Assembly: GCA_963756545.1 (NCBI GenBank)
Contig: CAVWNY010000003.1
Coordinates: 682,001 to 746,000 of the forward strand
Length of the DNA: 64,000 bases
Direction: 5' to 3'
Origin: DATFDN01 sp963756545
GTDB taxonomy: Bacteria > Pseudomonadota > Alphaproteobacteria > Acetobacterales > Acetobacteraceae
Shown: piece by piece, positions 7,656-16,680 of the stretch
Layout: each line of letters begins with the position of its first letter
How positions within the stretch are numbered: the first letter of the stretch is position 1
Translations under genes and position numbers: made by a program
Notes under the pieces: model-generated
Told to the model about the DNA's origin: nothing
Database searches by the model: none
Seen by the model: only the letters and a program-made list of their open reading frames with translations

Positions 7656-8662
7656 TGGCGCGCCGCCTCATGCCGGGCAGCCGGGTGGTGCTGGCGACGC
7701 ATAATCCCGGCAAGCTGCGCGAAATGACGGCGCTCGTGGCGCCGCTCGGGTTCGATCTGCTCTCGGCGGGTGAGCTGGCTTTGCCGGAGCCCGACGAATC
7801 CGCCCCCGACTTCTCGGGCAACGCCCGCATCAAGGCCCTGGCGGCGGCGCAAGCGAGCGCTCTGCCGGCGCTCGCCGACGATTCCGGCTTCTGCGTCGCC
7901 GCGCTGGGCGGCGCGCCCGGCGTGTTCTCGGCGCGCTGGGCCGGTTCTGATCGGGACTTCGCCCCGGCGATGGCGCGGGTGCATCGCGAGATGGGTGAGG
8001 CCGGGGACCGCCGCGCCTGGTTCGTCGCCACGCTCTGCCTCGCCTGGCCGGACGGCGCGACGGCGACATTCATGGGGCGGGTGGACGGCTCGGTGACTTG
8101 GCCGCCCCGGGGGGACAAGGGCTTCGGCTACGACCCGATCTTCGTCCCGGCGGGCACCGCCCGGACGTTCGGGCAGATGGCGGCGGACGAGAAGCAAGCA
8201 CACAATCACCGAGCGCGGGCCTTCGCGCAGCTACGCGCGGCATGTCTCAAGGAGAGAGAAGCGATGGCGACGTCGAACCCAGCGGGCCACACGGAGATCT
8301 TTCCCTACATCTTTTACCGCGACGTTCCAGCGGCGCTCGACTGGCTCGCCCGCGCCTTCGGCTTCACCGAGGAGATGCGGCACGCGACGCCGAGCGGGAT
8401 GCACGCCCAGATGACGCTCGACGGACAGCGCATCATGATGGGGTCGGGCCACCAGGACTCCCGGATGCGGAGTGCGCGGGACACCGAGGCGGCGACGCAG
8501 GGCATCTTCGTCTACCTCGCTGATGTCGATGCGCATTATGAACGGGCACGCGCCGCCGGGGCGGAGATCGTCCATCCGCCACGCGATGAATCCTATGGCC
8601 GCACCTACACGGCGCGCGACCTCGACGGCCATCCCTGGTTCTTCACGACGCCCCCAGCTTGA
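7655..8662 (+). CDS. rdgB: RdgB/HAM1 nucleotide pyrophosphatase in frame with a C-terminal VOC domain
   Basis: The first about 200 residues are a complete non-canonical purine NTP pyrophosphatase, which removes dITP, XTP and similar nucleotides: LATHNPGKLREM, ALADDSGFCVAALGG, GVFSARWAG, GFGYDPIF and a terminal HNHRARAF. No stop codon follows. The frame continues through 8261 into a glyoxalase/PhnB-like VOC domain of about 130 residues, ending at TGA 8660-8662. RdgB proteins usually end near this point, so the frame reads as a fusion of 335 residues. A Shine-Dalgarno and ATG at 8264 inside the frame suggest the second domain may also, or only, be made separately. The start is ATG 7655, overlapping the rph stop; ATG 7670 is an alternative. 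Confidence 0.85.
   Translation: MARRLMPGSRVVLATHNPGKLREMTALVAPLGFDLLSAGELALPEPDESAPDFSGNARIKALAAAQASALPALADDSGFCVAALGGAPGVFSARWAGSDRDFAPAMARVHREMGEAGDRRAWFVATLCLAWPDGATATFMGRVDGSVTWPPRGDKGFGYDPIFVPAGTARTFGQMAADEKQAHNHRARAFAQLRAACLKEREAMATSNPAGHTEIFPYIFYRDVPAALDWLARAFGFTEEMRHATPSGMHAQMTLDGQRIMMGSGHQDSRMRSARDTEAATQGIFVYLADVDAHYERARAAGAEIVHPPRDESYGRTYTARDLDGHPWFFTTPPA
8264..8662 (+). CDS. VOC-family (PhnB/glyoxalase-like) protein, possible separate product
   Basis: If translation restarts at ATG 8264 the product is a 132-residue vicinal-oxygen-chelate protein. AAGGAGAGAGAAGCG precedes the ATG, a strong ribosome binding site at good spacing. The body is PhnB-like: IFPYIFYRDVPAALDWL at the start of the first beta-alpha-beta unit, MTLDGQRIMMGS, a middle VYLADVDAHYERARAAGAE, and a closing TARDLDGHPWFF. 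The usual metal-binding positions are incomplete, as in many PhnB-like proteins. The substrate is unknown. The stretch is also the C-terminal part of the rdgB frame. Confidence 0.7.
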   Translation: MATSNPAGHTEIFPYIFYRDVPAALDWLARAFGFTEEMRHATPSGMHAQMTLDGQRIMMGSGHQDSRMRSARDTEAATQGIFVYLADVDAHYERARAAGAEIVHPPRDESYGRTYTARDLDGHPWFFTTPPA

Positions 8663-8718
8663 CATCGTTGCCGAGCCGCCCTATCTCGCGCCCTCCTCGC
8701 TGCCAGCCAGAGCCAGTC

Positions 8719-8844
8719 ATGCGCATCCGCAACAGCCTCCGCTCCGCCAAGACCCGCGACAAGAACTGTCGCGTCGTGCGTCGGCGCGGGCGGGTGTATG
8801 TCATCAACAAGAAGAACCCGCGCATGAAGGCGCGCCAGGGCTAG
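8719..8844 (+). CDS. rpmJ: 50S ribosomal protein bL36, zinc-free form
   Basis: A 41-residue ribosomal protein, full length for this form: it starts MRIRNSLRSAKTRDKNC and ends KKNPRMKARQG. It lacks the zinc-binding cysteine set and keeps only one cysteine, as is usual in alphaproteobacteria. It binds 23S rRNA in the large subunit. The start is fixed by the conserved N-terminus; an in-frame upstream start would add 20 unrelated residues. A strong hairpin follows at 8862-8903. Confidence 0.96.
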   Translation: MRIRNSLRSAKTRDKNCRVVRRRGRVYVINKKNPRMKARQG

Positions 8845-8861
8845 GCCCGCTCGGGCGCTTG

Positions 8862-8903
8862 CCTCCGGGCGGGCGCACGGCCATGTTCCGCCCGTCCGGG
8901 AGG
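8862..8903 (+). promoter_or_regulatory. Hairpin that pairs with the glcD ribosome binding site
   Basis: The stretch 8862-8874 (CCTCCGGGCGGGC) can pair with 8890-8903 (GCCCGTCCGGGAGG). This gives 13 pairs with one bulged G and one G-U pair around a 15-base loop. The 3' arm contains GGGAGG, the Shine-Dalgarno of glcD (ATG 8909). The structure could hold glcD translation down, or end rpmJ transcription, but no T-run follows it. Confidence 0.55.
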
Positions 8904-8908
8904 AACAC

Positions 8909-10330
8909 ATGATCCGCCTGCTCGATCCCAAGCCCGAGATTCTCGCCGACCGCGATCGCATCGTCGCCGGTTTGCGCGCGTTGCTGCCCGCCACCGGCCT
9001 GATCGCCGAGCCGATCCGGGTGAAGCCATACGAGACCGACGGGCTCCCCGCCTATCGCCAGCCGCCGCTCGCGGTCGCGTTGCCGGAGACGACCGAGCAG
9101 GTCGCGGCGGTGTTGAAGTTCTGCCATCGGAACGGGGTTCGCGTCGTGCCGCGCGGGGCGGGGACATCGCTTTCGGGGGGCGCGCTGCCGCTGGCCGACG
9201 CGGTGGTGGTCGGGCTCATGCGGCTCAATCGCATTCTCGACATCGACTACGCCGACCGCTGCGCCGTGGTGCAGGCGGGGGTTACCAACATCGGCATCAC
9301 CCAGGCGGTTGCCGGGCAGGGGTTCTTCTACGCGCCCGATCCCTCGAGCCAGCTCGCCTGCATGATCGGCGGCAACGTCGCCATGAACTCCGGCGGCGCG
9401 CACTGCCTGAAATACGGCGTCACCACCAACAACCTTCTCGGGCTCCGTGTCGTCACCATCGAGGGCGACATTATCGACATCGGGGGCGCCCATCTGGACG
9501 CGGCCGGGTACGACTGGCTCGGCCTGCTGACCGGCAGCGAGGGCCAGTTGGGGATCGTCACCGAGGTCACGGTCCGCATCCTGCGCGGGCCGGAGGGCGC
9601 GCGGGCTATGCTCGCCGCGTTCCGCTCCAACGAGGTGGCCGGCGCCTGCGTCGATGCCATCATCGGATCCGGCATCATCCCGGTGGCACTGGAGTTCATG
9701 GACCGCCCGGCAATCCACGCCTGCGAGGCCTTCGCCCACGCCGGCTACCCGCTCGAGGCCGAGGCGATGCTCATCATCGAGGTCGAGGGAAGCGTGACCG
9801 AGCAGGACGACTTGCTGGCCCGCATCCGCGCGATCTGCGAGCCCCACGATCCGATCAGCCTACGGGTCAGCGCCTCGGCCGAGGAGTCGACGGCGATCTG
9901 GAAGGGCCGCAAGGGCGCGTTCGGCGCGGTCGGGCGGATCAGCCCGGACTATCTCTGCATGGACGGCGTCATCCCCACCTCGCGTCTGCCCGACGTGCTG
10001 CGCCGCATCCAGGAGATGTCTGATTCCTGCGGCCTGAAGGTCGCCAACATCTTCCACGCCGGGGACGGCAACCTGCATCCGCTCATCATGTTCGACGCCA
10101 ACGACGCCGAGAGTTTCCAGAAAGCCGAGACGTTCGGCGCCGATATCCTGCGGCTGTGCGTGGAAGTGGGCGGGTGCCTGACCGGCGAGCACGGCGTCGG
10201 GGTGGAGAAGCGCGACCTGATGGGCGTGCAGTTCACCGACACCGATCTCGACCAGCAGCGCCGCATCAAATCGGCCTTCGATCCCGAGTGGCTGCTGAAC
10301 CCGCACAAGGTTTTTCCGCTCGCGGCATGA
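8909..10330 (+). CDS. glcD: Glycolate oxidase subunit GlcD (FAD-linked)
   Basis: A 473-residue FAD subunit of respiratory glycolate oxidase, which oxidises glycolate to glyoxylate at the inner face of the membrane. The FAD-binding type 4 domain is at about residues 45-230 (VVPRGAGTSLSGGALPL and CMIGGNVAMNSGGAHCLKYG). A C-terminal cap domain follows, with HAGDGNLHPLI and GCLTGEHGVGVEKR near the end. ATG 8909 has GGGAGG 5 bases upstream, in the 3' arm of a hairpin. The stop overlaps glcE by ATGA, so D and E are coupled. Confidence 0.95.
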   Translation: MIRLLDPKPEILADRDRIVAGLRALLPATGLIAEPIRVKPYETDGLPAYRQPPLAVALPETTEQVAAVLKFCHRNGVRVVPRGAGTSLSGGALPLADAVVVGLMRLNRILDIDYADRCAVVQAGVTNIGITQAVAGQGFFYAPDPSSQLACMIGGNVAMNSGGAHCLKYGVTTNNLLGLRVVTIEGDIIDIGGAHLDAAGYDWLGLLTGSEGQLGIVTEVTVRILRGPEGARAMLAAFRSNEVAGACVDAIIGSGIIPVALEFMDRPAIHACEAFAHAGYPLEAEAMLIIEVEGSVTEQDDLLARIRAICEPHDPISLRVSASAEESTAIWKGRKGAFGAVGRISPDYLCMDGVIPTSRLPDVLRRIQEMSDSCGLKVANIFHAGDGNLHPLIMFDANDAESFQKAETFGADILRLCVEVGGCLTGEHGVGVEKRDLMGVQFTDTDLDQQRRIKSAFDPEWLLNPHKVFPLAA

Positions 10331-11520
10331 CGGGGACGTTTGCGCCGGAGGACGAGGCGGGAATCGTCGCGGTCATCAGCCAGGCGGGGGCAGCGCGCGA
10401 GCCGCTTTCGGTGCAGGGCAATGCCACCAAGTCGGCCATGCTGCGCCCCGTGCAGGCGGCCCGCGCGCTGTCCACGAGCGCGCTTGCCGGGATCACGCTC
10501 TACGCGCCGAAGGAGCTGGTGATCCGCGCCCGTGCCGGCACGCCGCTCGCCGAGATCGAGGCGGCGGTAGCCGAGCAGGGCCAGCACCTGATTGCCGAGC
10601 CGCCCGACCTCTCGGCCCTGTTCGACACGACCGCGCCGCAGACCTTGGGCGGCGTCGTCGGCGCGAACCTTTCCGGGCCGCGGCGCGTCGCCTGGGGCGC
10701 GACGCGCGATCATGTCATGGGCGTGCGCGCGGTGAACGGGGCGGGGGAGGTGATCCGCTCCGGCGGGCGGGTGCTGAAGAACGTCACGGGGCTTGACCTC
10801 TGCAAGCTGCTGACCGGCAGCCACGGCACGCTCGCCGTGCTGACCGAGATCACGCTCAAGGTGCTGCCGGCCCCGGAGGCGGTCGGAACGGTGCTGCTGG
10901 CCGGGTTGGACGCGCCGGAGGCCGTCGCCGCCCTGTCCGCCGCGCTGGGCTCGCCCTATGGCGTCTCGGGCGCGGCCTTCCTGCCGGCCGAGGCGGCGGC
11001 ATGCGTCGGCCTTTCGGGATCGGCGACGCTCGCCCGCATCGAGGATTTCGCGCCCTCGGTCGCCTATCGCACGGAGCGGCTGCGGGGCGATCTCGCCGCG
11101 TTCGGAGCCGGCGCCATTCTGGACGACGCCGCCTCGCGCCCGCTCTGGCGTGCCATCCGCGATGCCGTGCCCCTGGCGGCCGGCGACGATGCCGTGTGGC
11201 GCGTTTCCGTGCGGCCGAGCGCCGGGCCGGAGGTGGCGCGCGCGCTGCGCCAGGCGTTCGATGCGCGGCTGTTTCTGGACTGGGGCGGCGGGCTGGTCTG
11301 GGTGGCCGGCCCCGCCGAGCCGGCGGCGCACGCGGCGGTGGAGGCGGCGGCGCGCGCGGCGGGCGGCGTCTGGATGCTGCTGCGCGGCGCGAGCCTGCGC
11401 GCCGGAGTCGCGGTCATCCCGCCCGAACCCGCCCCGCTCGCACGGATCGCGCGCCGGGTGAAGGACGCCTTCGATCCGCACGGCATCCTCAATCCCGGAC
11501 GGATGTATGCGGGGGTCTGA
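10327..11520 (+). CDS. glcE: Glycolate oxidase subunit GlcE
   Basis: A 397-residue FAD-binding subunit, shorter than GlcD, with the same type 4 FAD fold: VQGNATKSAMLRPVQAA in place of the longer N-terminal segment, TLGGVVGANLSGPRRVAWG, and KNVTGLDLCKLLTGSHGTLA. It ends with the family tail FDPHGILNPGRMY. The ATG at 10327 lies in an ATGA overlap with glcD; the longer upstream frame is only a shadow of glcD. GlcD, GlcE and GlcF together form the active oxidase. Confidence 0.93.
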   Translation: MTGTFAPEDEAGIVAVISQAGAAREPLSVQGNATKSAMLRPVQAARALSTSALAGITLYAPKELVIRARAGTPLAEIEAAVAEQGQHLIAEPPDLSALFDTTAPQTLGGVVGANLSGPRRVAWGATRDHVMGVRAVNGAGEVIRSGGRVLKNVTGLDLCKLLTGSHGTLAVLTEITLKVLPAPEAVGTVLLAGLDAPEAVAALSAALGSPYGVSGAAFLPAEAAACVGLSGSATLARIEDFAPSVAYRTERLRGDLAAFGAGAILDDAASRPLWRAIRDAVPLAAGDDAVWRVSVRPSAGPEVARALRQAFDARLFLDWGGGLVWVAGPAEPAAHAAVEAAARAAGGVWMLLRGASLRAGVAVIPPEPAPLARIARRVKDAFDPHGILNPGRMYAGV

Positions 11521-11540
11521 GCCCGCGCTAAGATGACCCC

Positions 11541-11813
11541 ATGTTCGTCCCCACCGGCCTCGTGCTGTTCACGCTGCTCGCCGCCTTCGTCCTGTCGGCG
11601 CTCTGCTACTACAAGCTGAACCCGGAGCGGGTCGTCGTCAGTCTGCCGTTCCTGCTGATGGCGACGCCGCTGGCGCTGCTGGTGAGCTATCTCGTGTTGA
11701 CGGCCTCCGGGTTGATGCCGCCGGGCTGGTCGGCGCCCTATATGTTGGCCGCGCTGGCCACGTTGGCGATCGAGCTGCGCCAGGCCCGCTGCTTCCGGCC
11801 GAAGGCGACCTGA
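11541..11813 (+). CDS. Small three-helix membrane protein within the glc operon
   Basis: A 90-residue hydrophobic protein of unknown function, 20 bases after glcE and 3 bases before glcF, on the same strand. Three hydrophobic segments are visible (about residues 4-24, 34-54 and 65-80), joined by short charged loops (YKLNPERV, and RQARCFRPK at the end). Its position suggests a membrane partner or anchor for the oxidase, but nothing in the sequence proves that. I recognise no family. Confidence 0.7.
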   Translation: MFVPTGLVLFTLLAAFVLSALCYYKLNPERVVVSLPFLLMATPLALLVSYLVLTASGLMPPGWSAPYMLAALATLAIELRQARCFRPKAT

Positions 11814-11816
11814 GCG

Positions 11817-13121
<1,305 letters not shown>

Positions 13122-13124
13122 GCG

Positions 13125-13682
13125 ATGCGTGGCTTCGCGCTCCTGGTGGCCTCGTTGGCCGCGACGGGGCCGGCTTTCGCGCAAAGGCCGGCGGTGGACC
13201 GCCACGCGGCGGCCGACCGGCTGCTGGACGCGCTCAAGTCGGCGCCCACTGAGCAATCGGCCGCACTGGTCGAGACGCACGTGGTGGAGCTCTGGCTCGG
13301 GAGCGCAACTCCCGCCGTCCGGCTGCTGCTATCCCGTGCCTCGCGCGAACTGCAGGCCGGCGCCAATCAGGACGCGGTGGAGGATTTCGGAGCCGCGCTG
13401 ACCTTGCAGCCCGGACTGGCGGAGGCTTGGCGGGAGCGCGCGGAGGCGCGCTTCGCCGCCGGCGACGCGGGCGGCGCGATCGCCGATCTCGGCGAGGCGG
13501 TACGGCGGGAACCGCGCGAGTTCCTCGCGTTCCGCACGCTCGCGCAAATCGCCGCGTCCCGCCGCAACTGGAAGGCGGCCTATGAGGCATGGGACAAGCT
13601 GCTTGCCTTCGACCCCAAGACCCCGGGCGGGGCGCAGCAGCTCAAGGAGTTGCGGCGCAAGGCGCTGGGCGAGGAGACGTAG
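13125..13682 (+). CDS. Exported tetratricopeptide-repeat protein
   Basis: A 185-residue protein with an N-terminal signal peptide (MRGFALLVASLAATGPAFAQ, cleavage after AFA) and about three TPR-like helical hairpins in the second half, such as QDAVEDFGAALTLQPGLAEAW, AGGAIADLGEAVRREP and WKAAYEAWDKLLAFDP. It should act in the periplasm as a protein-protein interaction module. It starts 3 bases after glcF and is probably the last gene of that operon. Its role with glycolate oxidation is unknown. Confidence 0.75.
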   Translation: MRGFALLVASLAATGPAFAQRPAVDRHAAADRLLDALKSAPTEQSAALVETHVVELWLGSATPAVRLLLSRASRELQAGANQDAVEDFGAALTLQPGLAEAWRERAEARFAAGDAGGAIADLGEAVRREPREFLAFRTLAQIAASRRNWKAAYEAWDKLLAFDPKTPGGAQQLKELRRKALGEET

Positions 13683-13717
13683 ACCGCGAAGCGACGGACA
13701 CCGCTGGCGGCCAATTC

Positions 13718-14527
13718 TCACCGACGCTCGTGCTCCCGATCTCCCAGCAGCGCCGACAATACCGGCTCCATTGCCGCCGCGAGCCGGGCCTGGGCCTGCG
13801 CCGTGGGGTGCAATGGGGGCTCGGGCGGGGTCAGCAGCGGGTCGAGGAAGGCGGCCCGATCAGGCCTGCCGTCCCGCACGAACACCCCGGTCACGTCGAG
13901 GAACGTCACCCCCGGCACCCGCCCCGCACCATAGCGGGCGGCCAGGTCGCGGTTTACGGTGTGGGTGGTCTCCGTGACCCATGCCGAGCGATCTGAGGGC
14001 AGCACGCTCAACAGCAGAAGCTTGGTGGCCGGCAGGCGGGAATGCAGCTCGTCGATGATCGCCGCGATGCCGGCCACCGTGTCGTCGGCGGACCAGTGGG
14101 GGCGGCCCATGTCGTTGGCGCCGATCAGGATCACCGCGGCCTTGGGCGCGATGCCCGTGGCCTCGCCGTGACCGATCCGCCAGAGCAGGCTGGCGGTCGT
14201 GTCACCATTGAAGCCGAGATTGACCGCCGCGCGATCGCCATAGAAGCGCTGCCACACCGGCGCGAAGTCCGCCCATGTGGGCGGCCCCTTGCGCTCCCAA
14301 TCCTGGGTAATGGAGTCGCCGTAGAAGACCAGATTGACCGGGCCGTCGTGCAGGCGGTGCTGCTTTTCCTCGAAGCGGTGCTTCCACCAGGGCAGGTCCA
14401 GCCGGGCGATCGGCGTGGCGGCGAGCACGGTGCGGGCGGGGGCCGGCGTGATGGCGCCGAGTGCGGTGGCGGACGCCAGAACAGCTATCAGGAACGCGCA
14501 TCTGCTTTCCATGCCTTCTGCCCCCAT
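13718..14527 (-). CDS. Secreted SGNH/GDSL-family hydrolase
   Basis: A 269-residue lipase/esterase-type hydrolase with a signal peptide (hydrophobic segment about residues 9-35). SGNH blocks are visible: YGDSITQDW with the nucleophile serine, NLGFNGDTT with the oxyanion glycine, GANDM with the asparagine, and PPLHPTAQAQ with the histidine near the C-terminus. The aspartate usually three residues before the histidine is replaced in PEPPLHP. Start ATG 14527 or ATG 14512 are both possible; the second has AGAAGG next to it. The substrate is unknown; relatives deacetylate or de-esterify sugars. Confidence 0.8.
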   Translation of the reverse strand: MGAEGMESRCAFLIAVLASATALGAITPAPARTVLAATPIARLDLPWWKHRFEEKQHRLHDGPVNLVFYGDSITQDWERKGPPTWADFAPVWQRFYGDRAAVNLGFNGDTTASLLWRIGHGEATGIAPKAAVILIGANDMGRPHWSADDTVAGIAAIIDELHSRLPATKLLLLSVLPSDRSAWVTETTHTVNRDLAARYGAGRVPGVTFLDVTGVFVRDGRPDRAAFLDPLLTPPEPPLHPTAQAQARLAAAMEPVLSALLGDREHERR

Positions 14528-14577
14528 CGTGAGGAGGCGTGTATAGCGACGAAGACCGCGAGCCGGGAGGGGAAACG

Positions 14578-15771
14578 ATGCGCATCACGAAAATCGAGAC
14601 GCTAAGCTGCAACGCCGGCTGGCGCGACTTCTCGTTTTTGAAGATCAGCACCGACGCCGGTCTGGTCGGTTGGTCGGAGTTCATGGAGTCCTACGGCTCG
14701 CACGGTTTGGGCGAGGTGATCCGTCGGCTCGGGGCGCGGTTGATCGGTCGGGACCCGCGTCCGGTGGAGCGGCACACCGCGTTCTTCCACGGCGTCACCC
14801 GCGCCGCGCCAGGCGGGATGAACCAGCAGGCGATCGCAGCCATCGAGAACGCGCTCGTCGATCTGAAGGCGAAGGCCTTGGGCGTGCCGGTCTATGAACT
14901 CCTGGGCGGGCCGATCCGCGATCGCTTGCGCCTCTACTGGTCCCATTGCGGCTCCTATCGCGCGATGTACGGCGAGCAGTTCCGCGAGTGGACCGGCAGC
15001 GCGCCGATCCGCTCGCTCGACGACGTCGCCGCGCAAGGCGCCGAGGTCGCGCGACGGGGCTTCAGGGGCCTGAAGACCAACATCATGCGCCTGGGCGAGC
15101 GGCCGAGCCTGCACATGCCGGGGTTCAACGCGCCATTCGCCCCCGAGCGCGTGCCGGACCGGCGCATCACGGAGGATCTGGTCGCCCAGATGGCGGCATT
15201 TCGTCAGGGCGCGGGGGCGGATGTCGGGCTGCACCTCGACCTGAATTTCAACTTCCGAACCGAGGGCTATATTCGCATCGCGCAGGCGATGGAGCCGTTC
15301 GACCTCGCCTGGCTGGAGATCGACAGCTACGACCCGGCCGCGCTCGCCACCATCCGCCGCGCCGCGCGCACCCGCGTCGCCTCCTGCGAGTCGCTGTTCG
15401 GCCGGCGGCAGTACCGGCCGTTCCTCGAGCACCAGTCGGTCGATGTCGCGATCATCGACGTGCCGTGGAACGGCATCCTGGAAGCCGTGAAGATCGCGGC
15501 AATGGCGGAAGCTTACGAGGTCAACGTCGCGCCGCACAACTTCAACGGCCATCTCGGCACGCTGATGGGGGCGCATTTCTGCGCCGCCGTCCCGAACTTT
15601 CAGGTCATGGAGATCGACGTGGATGAGGTTCCATGGAAGGACGCGCTGGTGACGCATCCGCCGGTCATCGAGGCGGGCGAGCTGCTGATCCCGACCGGCC
15701 CGGGGTGGGGCGCGGAGGTCAACGAGGACGCGGTACGCGCGCATCCGCCTTCCGGGCGGTCGTGGTCGTAG
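14578..15771 (+). CDS. Enolase-superfamily enzyme, mandelate racemase/sugar acid dehydratase subgroup
   Basis: A 397-residue protein with an enolase-type N-terminal capping domain (about residues 1-120) and a (beta/alpha)7-beta barrel. Metal ligands are visible in LHLDLNFNF (Asp), LAWLEIDSYD (Glu) and RVASCESLFG (Glu), and the barrel base histidine in NVAPHNFNGHLG, which is typical of the mandelate racemase subgroup. The second-strand motif is GLKTN rather than KxK. ATG 14578 has GGGAGGGG upstream. Most relatives dehydrate acid sugars, but the substrate cannot be told. It converges with serB. Confidence 0.82.
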   Translation: MRITKIETLSCNAGWRDFSFLKISTDAGLVGWSEFMESYGSHGLGEVIRRLGARLIGRDPRPVERHTAFFHGVTRAAPGGMNQQAIAAIENALVDLKAKALGVPVYELLGGPIRDRLRLYWSHCGSYRAMYGEQFREWTGSAPIRSLDDVAAQGAEVARRGFRGLKTNIMRLGERPSLHMPGFNAPFAPERVPDRRITEDLVAQMAAFRQGAGADVGLHLDLNFNFRTEGYIRIAQAMEPFDLAWLEIDSYDPAALATIRRAARTRVASCESLFGRRQYRPFLEHQSVDVAIIDVPWNGILEAVKIAAMAEAYEVNVAPHNFNGHLGTLMGAHFCAAVPNFQVMEIDVDEVPWKDALVTHPPVIEAGELLIPTGPGWGAEVNEDAVRAHPPSGRSWS

Positions 15772-15773
15772 CT

Positions 15774-16640
15774 TCAGCCGGTGATCTCGTGCGCGTGGTA
15801 GCCCTGCGCGAACAGCAGCGCGCGCAGGCCGCCATGATCGACTCGCGCGCGGGCCTCGGCTGCCAGGATGGGTTTGGCGTGGAACGCGACCCCGAGGCCT
15901 GCCGCGCGGAGCATGGCGAGGTCGTTGGCACCGTCGCCCACCGTCATGGTCTGGTCGAGGCCGAGGCCGTGCTCGCGGGCGAGGGCGCGCAGCGTGGTCA
16001 GCTTGGCGTCGCGATCCAGGATCGGCTCGGCGACCGCGCCGGTCAGGACCCGTCCGTCGTCCAGCAGGGTGTTGGCGAAGTGCGCGTCGAAGCCGACCAG
16101 GGCGGCGACTCGCGCGGTGAAGAAGGTGAAGCCGCCGGAGACGAGCGCCGTGACGGCCCCATGCGCGCGCATGGTCGCCACCAACTCCGTGGCGCCCGGC
16201 GTCAGGCGCACGCGCTGCCAGGTCTTTTCCAAGGCATCGTGCGGCAGGCCCTTCAGCATCGCCACCCGCTCGCGCAGCGCCCGGGCGAAGTCGATCTCGC
16301 CATTCATGCTGCGCCTCGTGATGGCGCCGATCTGCTCCTTCAGCCCGGCGAAGTCGGCCAGTTCGTCGAGGGTCTCGCCGGTGACGATCGTGCTGTCCAT
16401 GTCCGCGAGCAGCAGGCGCTTGCGCCGGCCCTCGGCGGCGACGGGAATGGCGTCCACGCGTGCGCCGGCGAGGGCGGCGCGGACCGCGCCCATATCGGGC
16501 AGGCTCGGCATCGGGATATCCACCGCCTCGTCGGGTGCAAGGATATCCGGGGCTCCACCGCCCAGGCTCCGACGCAGGTGCTCGACCAGCGCGGGATCGA
16601 GCGGCAGGACGGCGGCGACAAGCGTGAGGGCGTGCGACAT
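15774..16640 (-). CDS. serB: Phosphoserine phosphatase
   Basis: A 288-residue HAD-family phosphatase that makes L-serine from phosphoserine, the last step of serine synthesis. The catalytic DMDSTIVTGETLDELA (about residues 80-95) carries both aspartates. Motif II is in ALVSGGFTFFT, and motif III/IV in DRDAKLTTL and TVGDGANDLAML. The N-terminal about 75 residues are the regulatory domain seen in alphaproteobacterial SerB. It is divergent from miaA with only 40 bases between starts. Confidence 0.95.
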   Translation of the reverse strand: MSHALTLVAAVLPLDPALVEHLRRSLGGGAPDILAPDEAVDIPMPSLPDMGAVRAALAGARVDAIPVAAEGRRKRLLLADMDSTIVTGETLDELADFAGLKEQIGAITRRSMNGEIDFARALRERVAMLKGLPHDALEKTWQRVRLTPGATELVATMRAHGAVTALVSGGFTFFTARVAALVGFDAHFANTLLDDGRVLTGAVAEPILDRDAKLTTLRALAREHGLGLDQTMTVGDGANDLAMLRAAGLGVAFHAKPILAAEARARVDHGGLRALLFAQGYHAHEITG

Positions 16641-16680
16641 CGGTGGCGACCCTGCCAGGAGGGGAGGAGGGCGACAAGCC

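Noticed and set aside
13718..14527. SGNH hydrolase as inactive because the aspartate before the catalytic histidine is not in the usual place
   Set aside because: Ser, Gly, Asn and His blocks are all present and many active SGNH enzymes vary at this aspartate, so loss of activity cannot be claimed.
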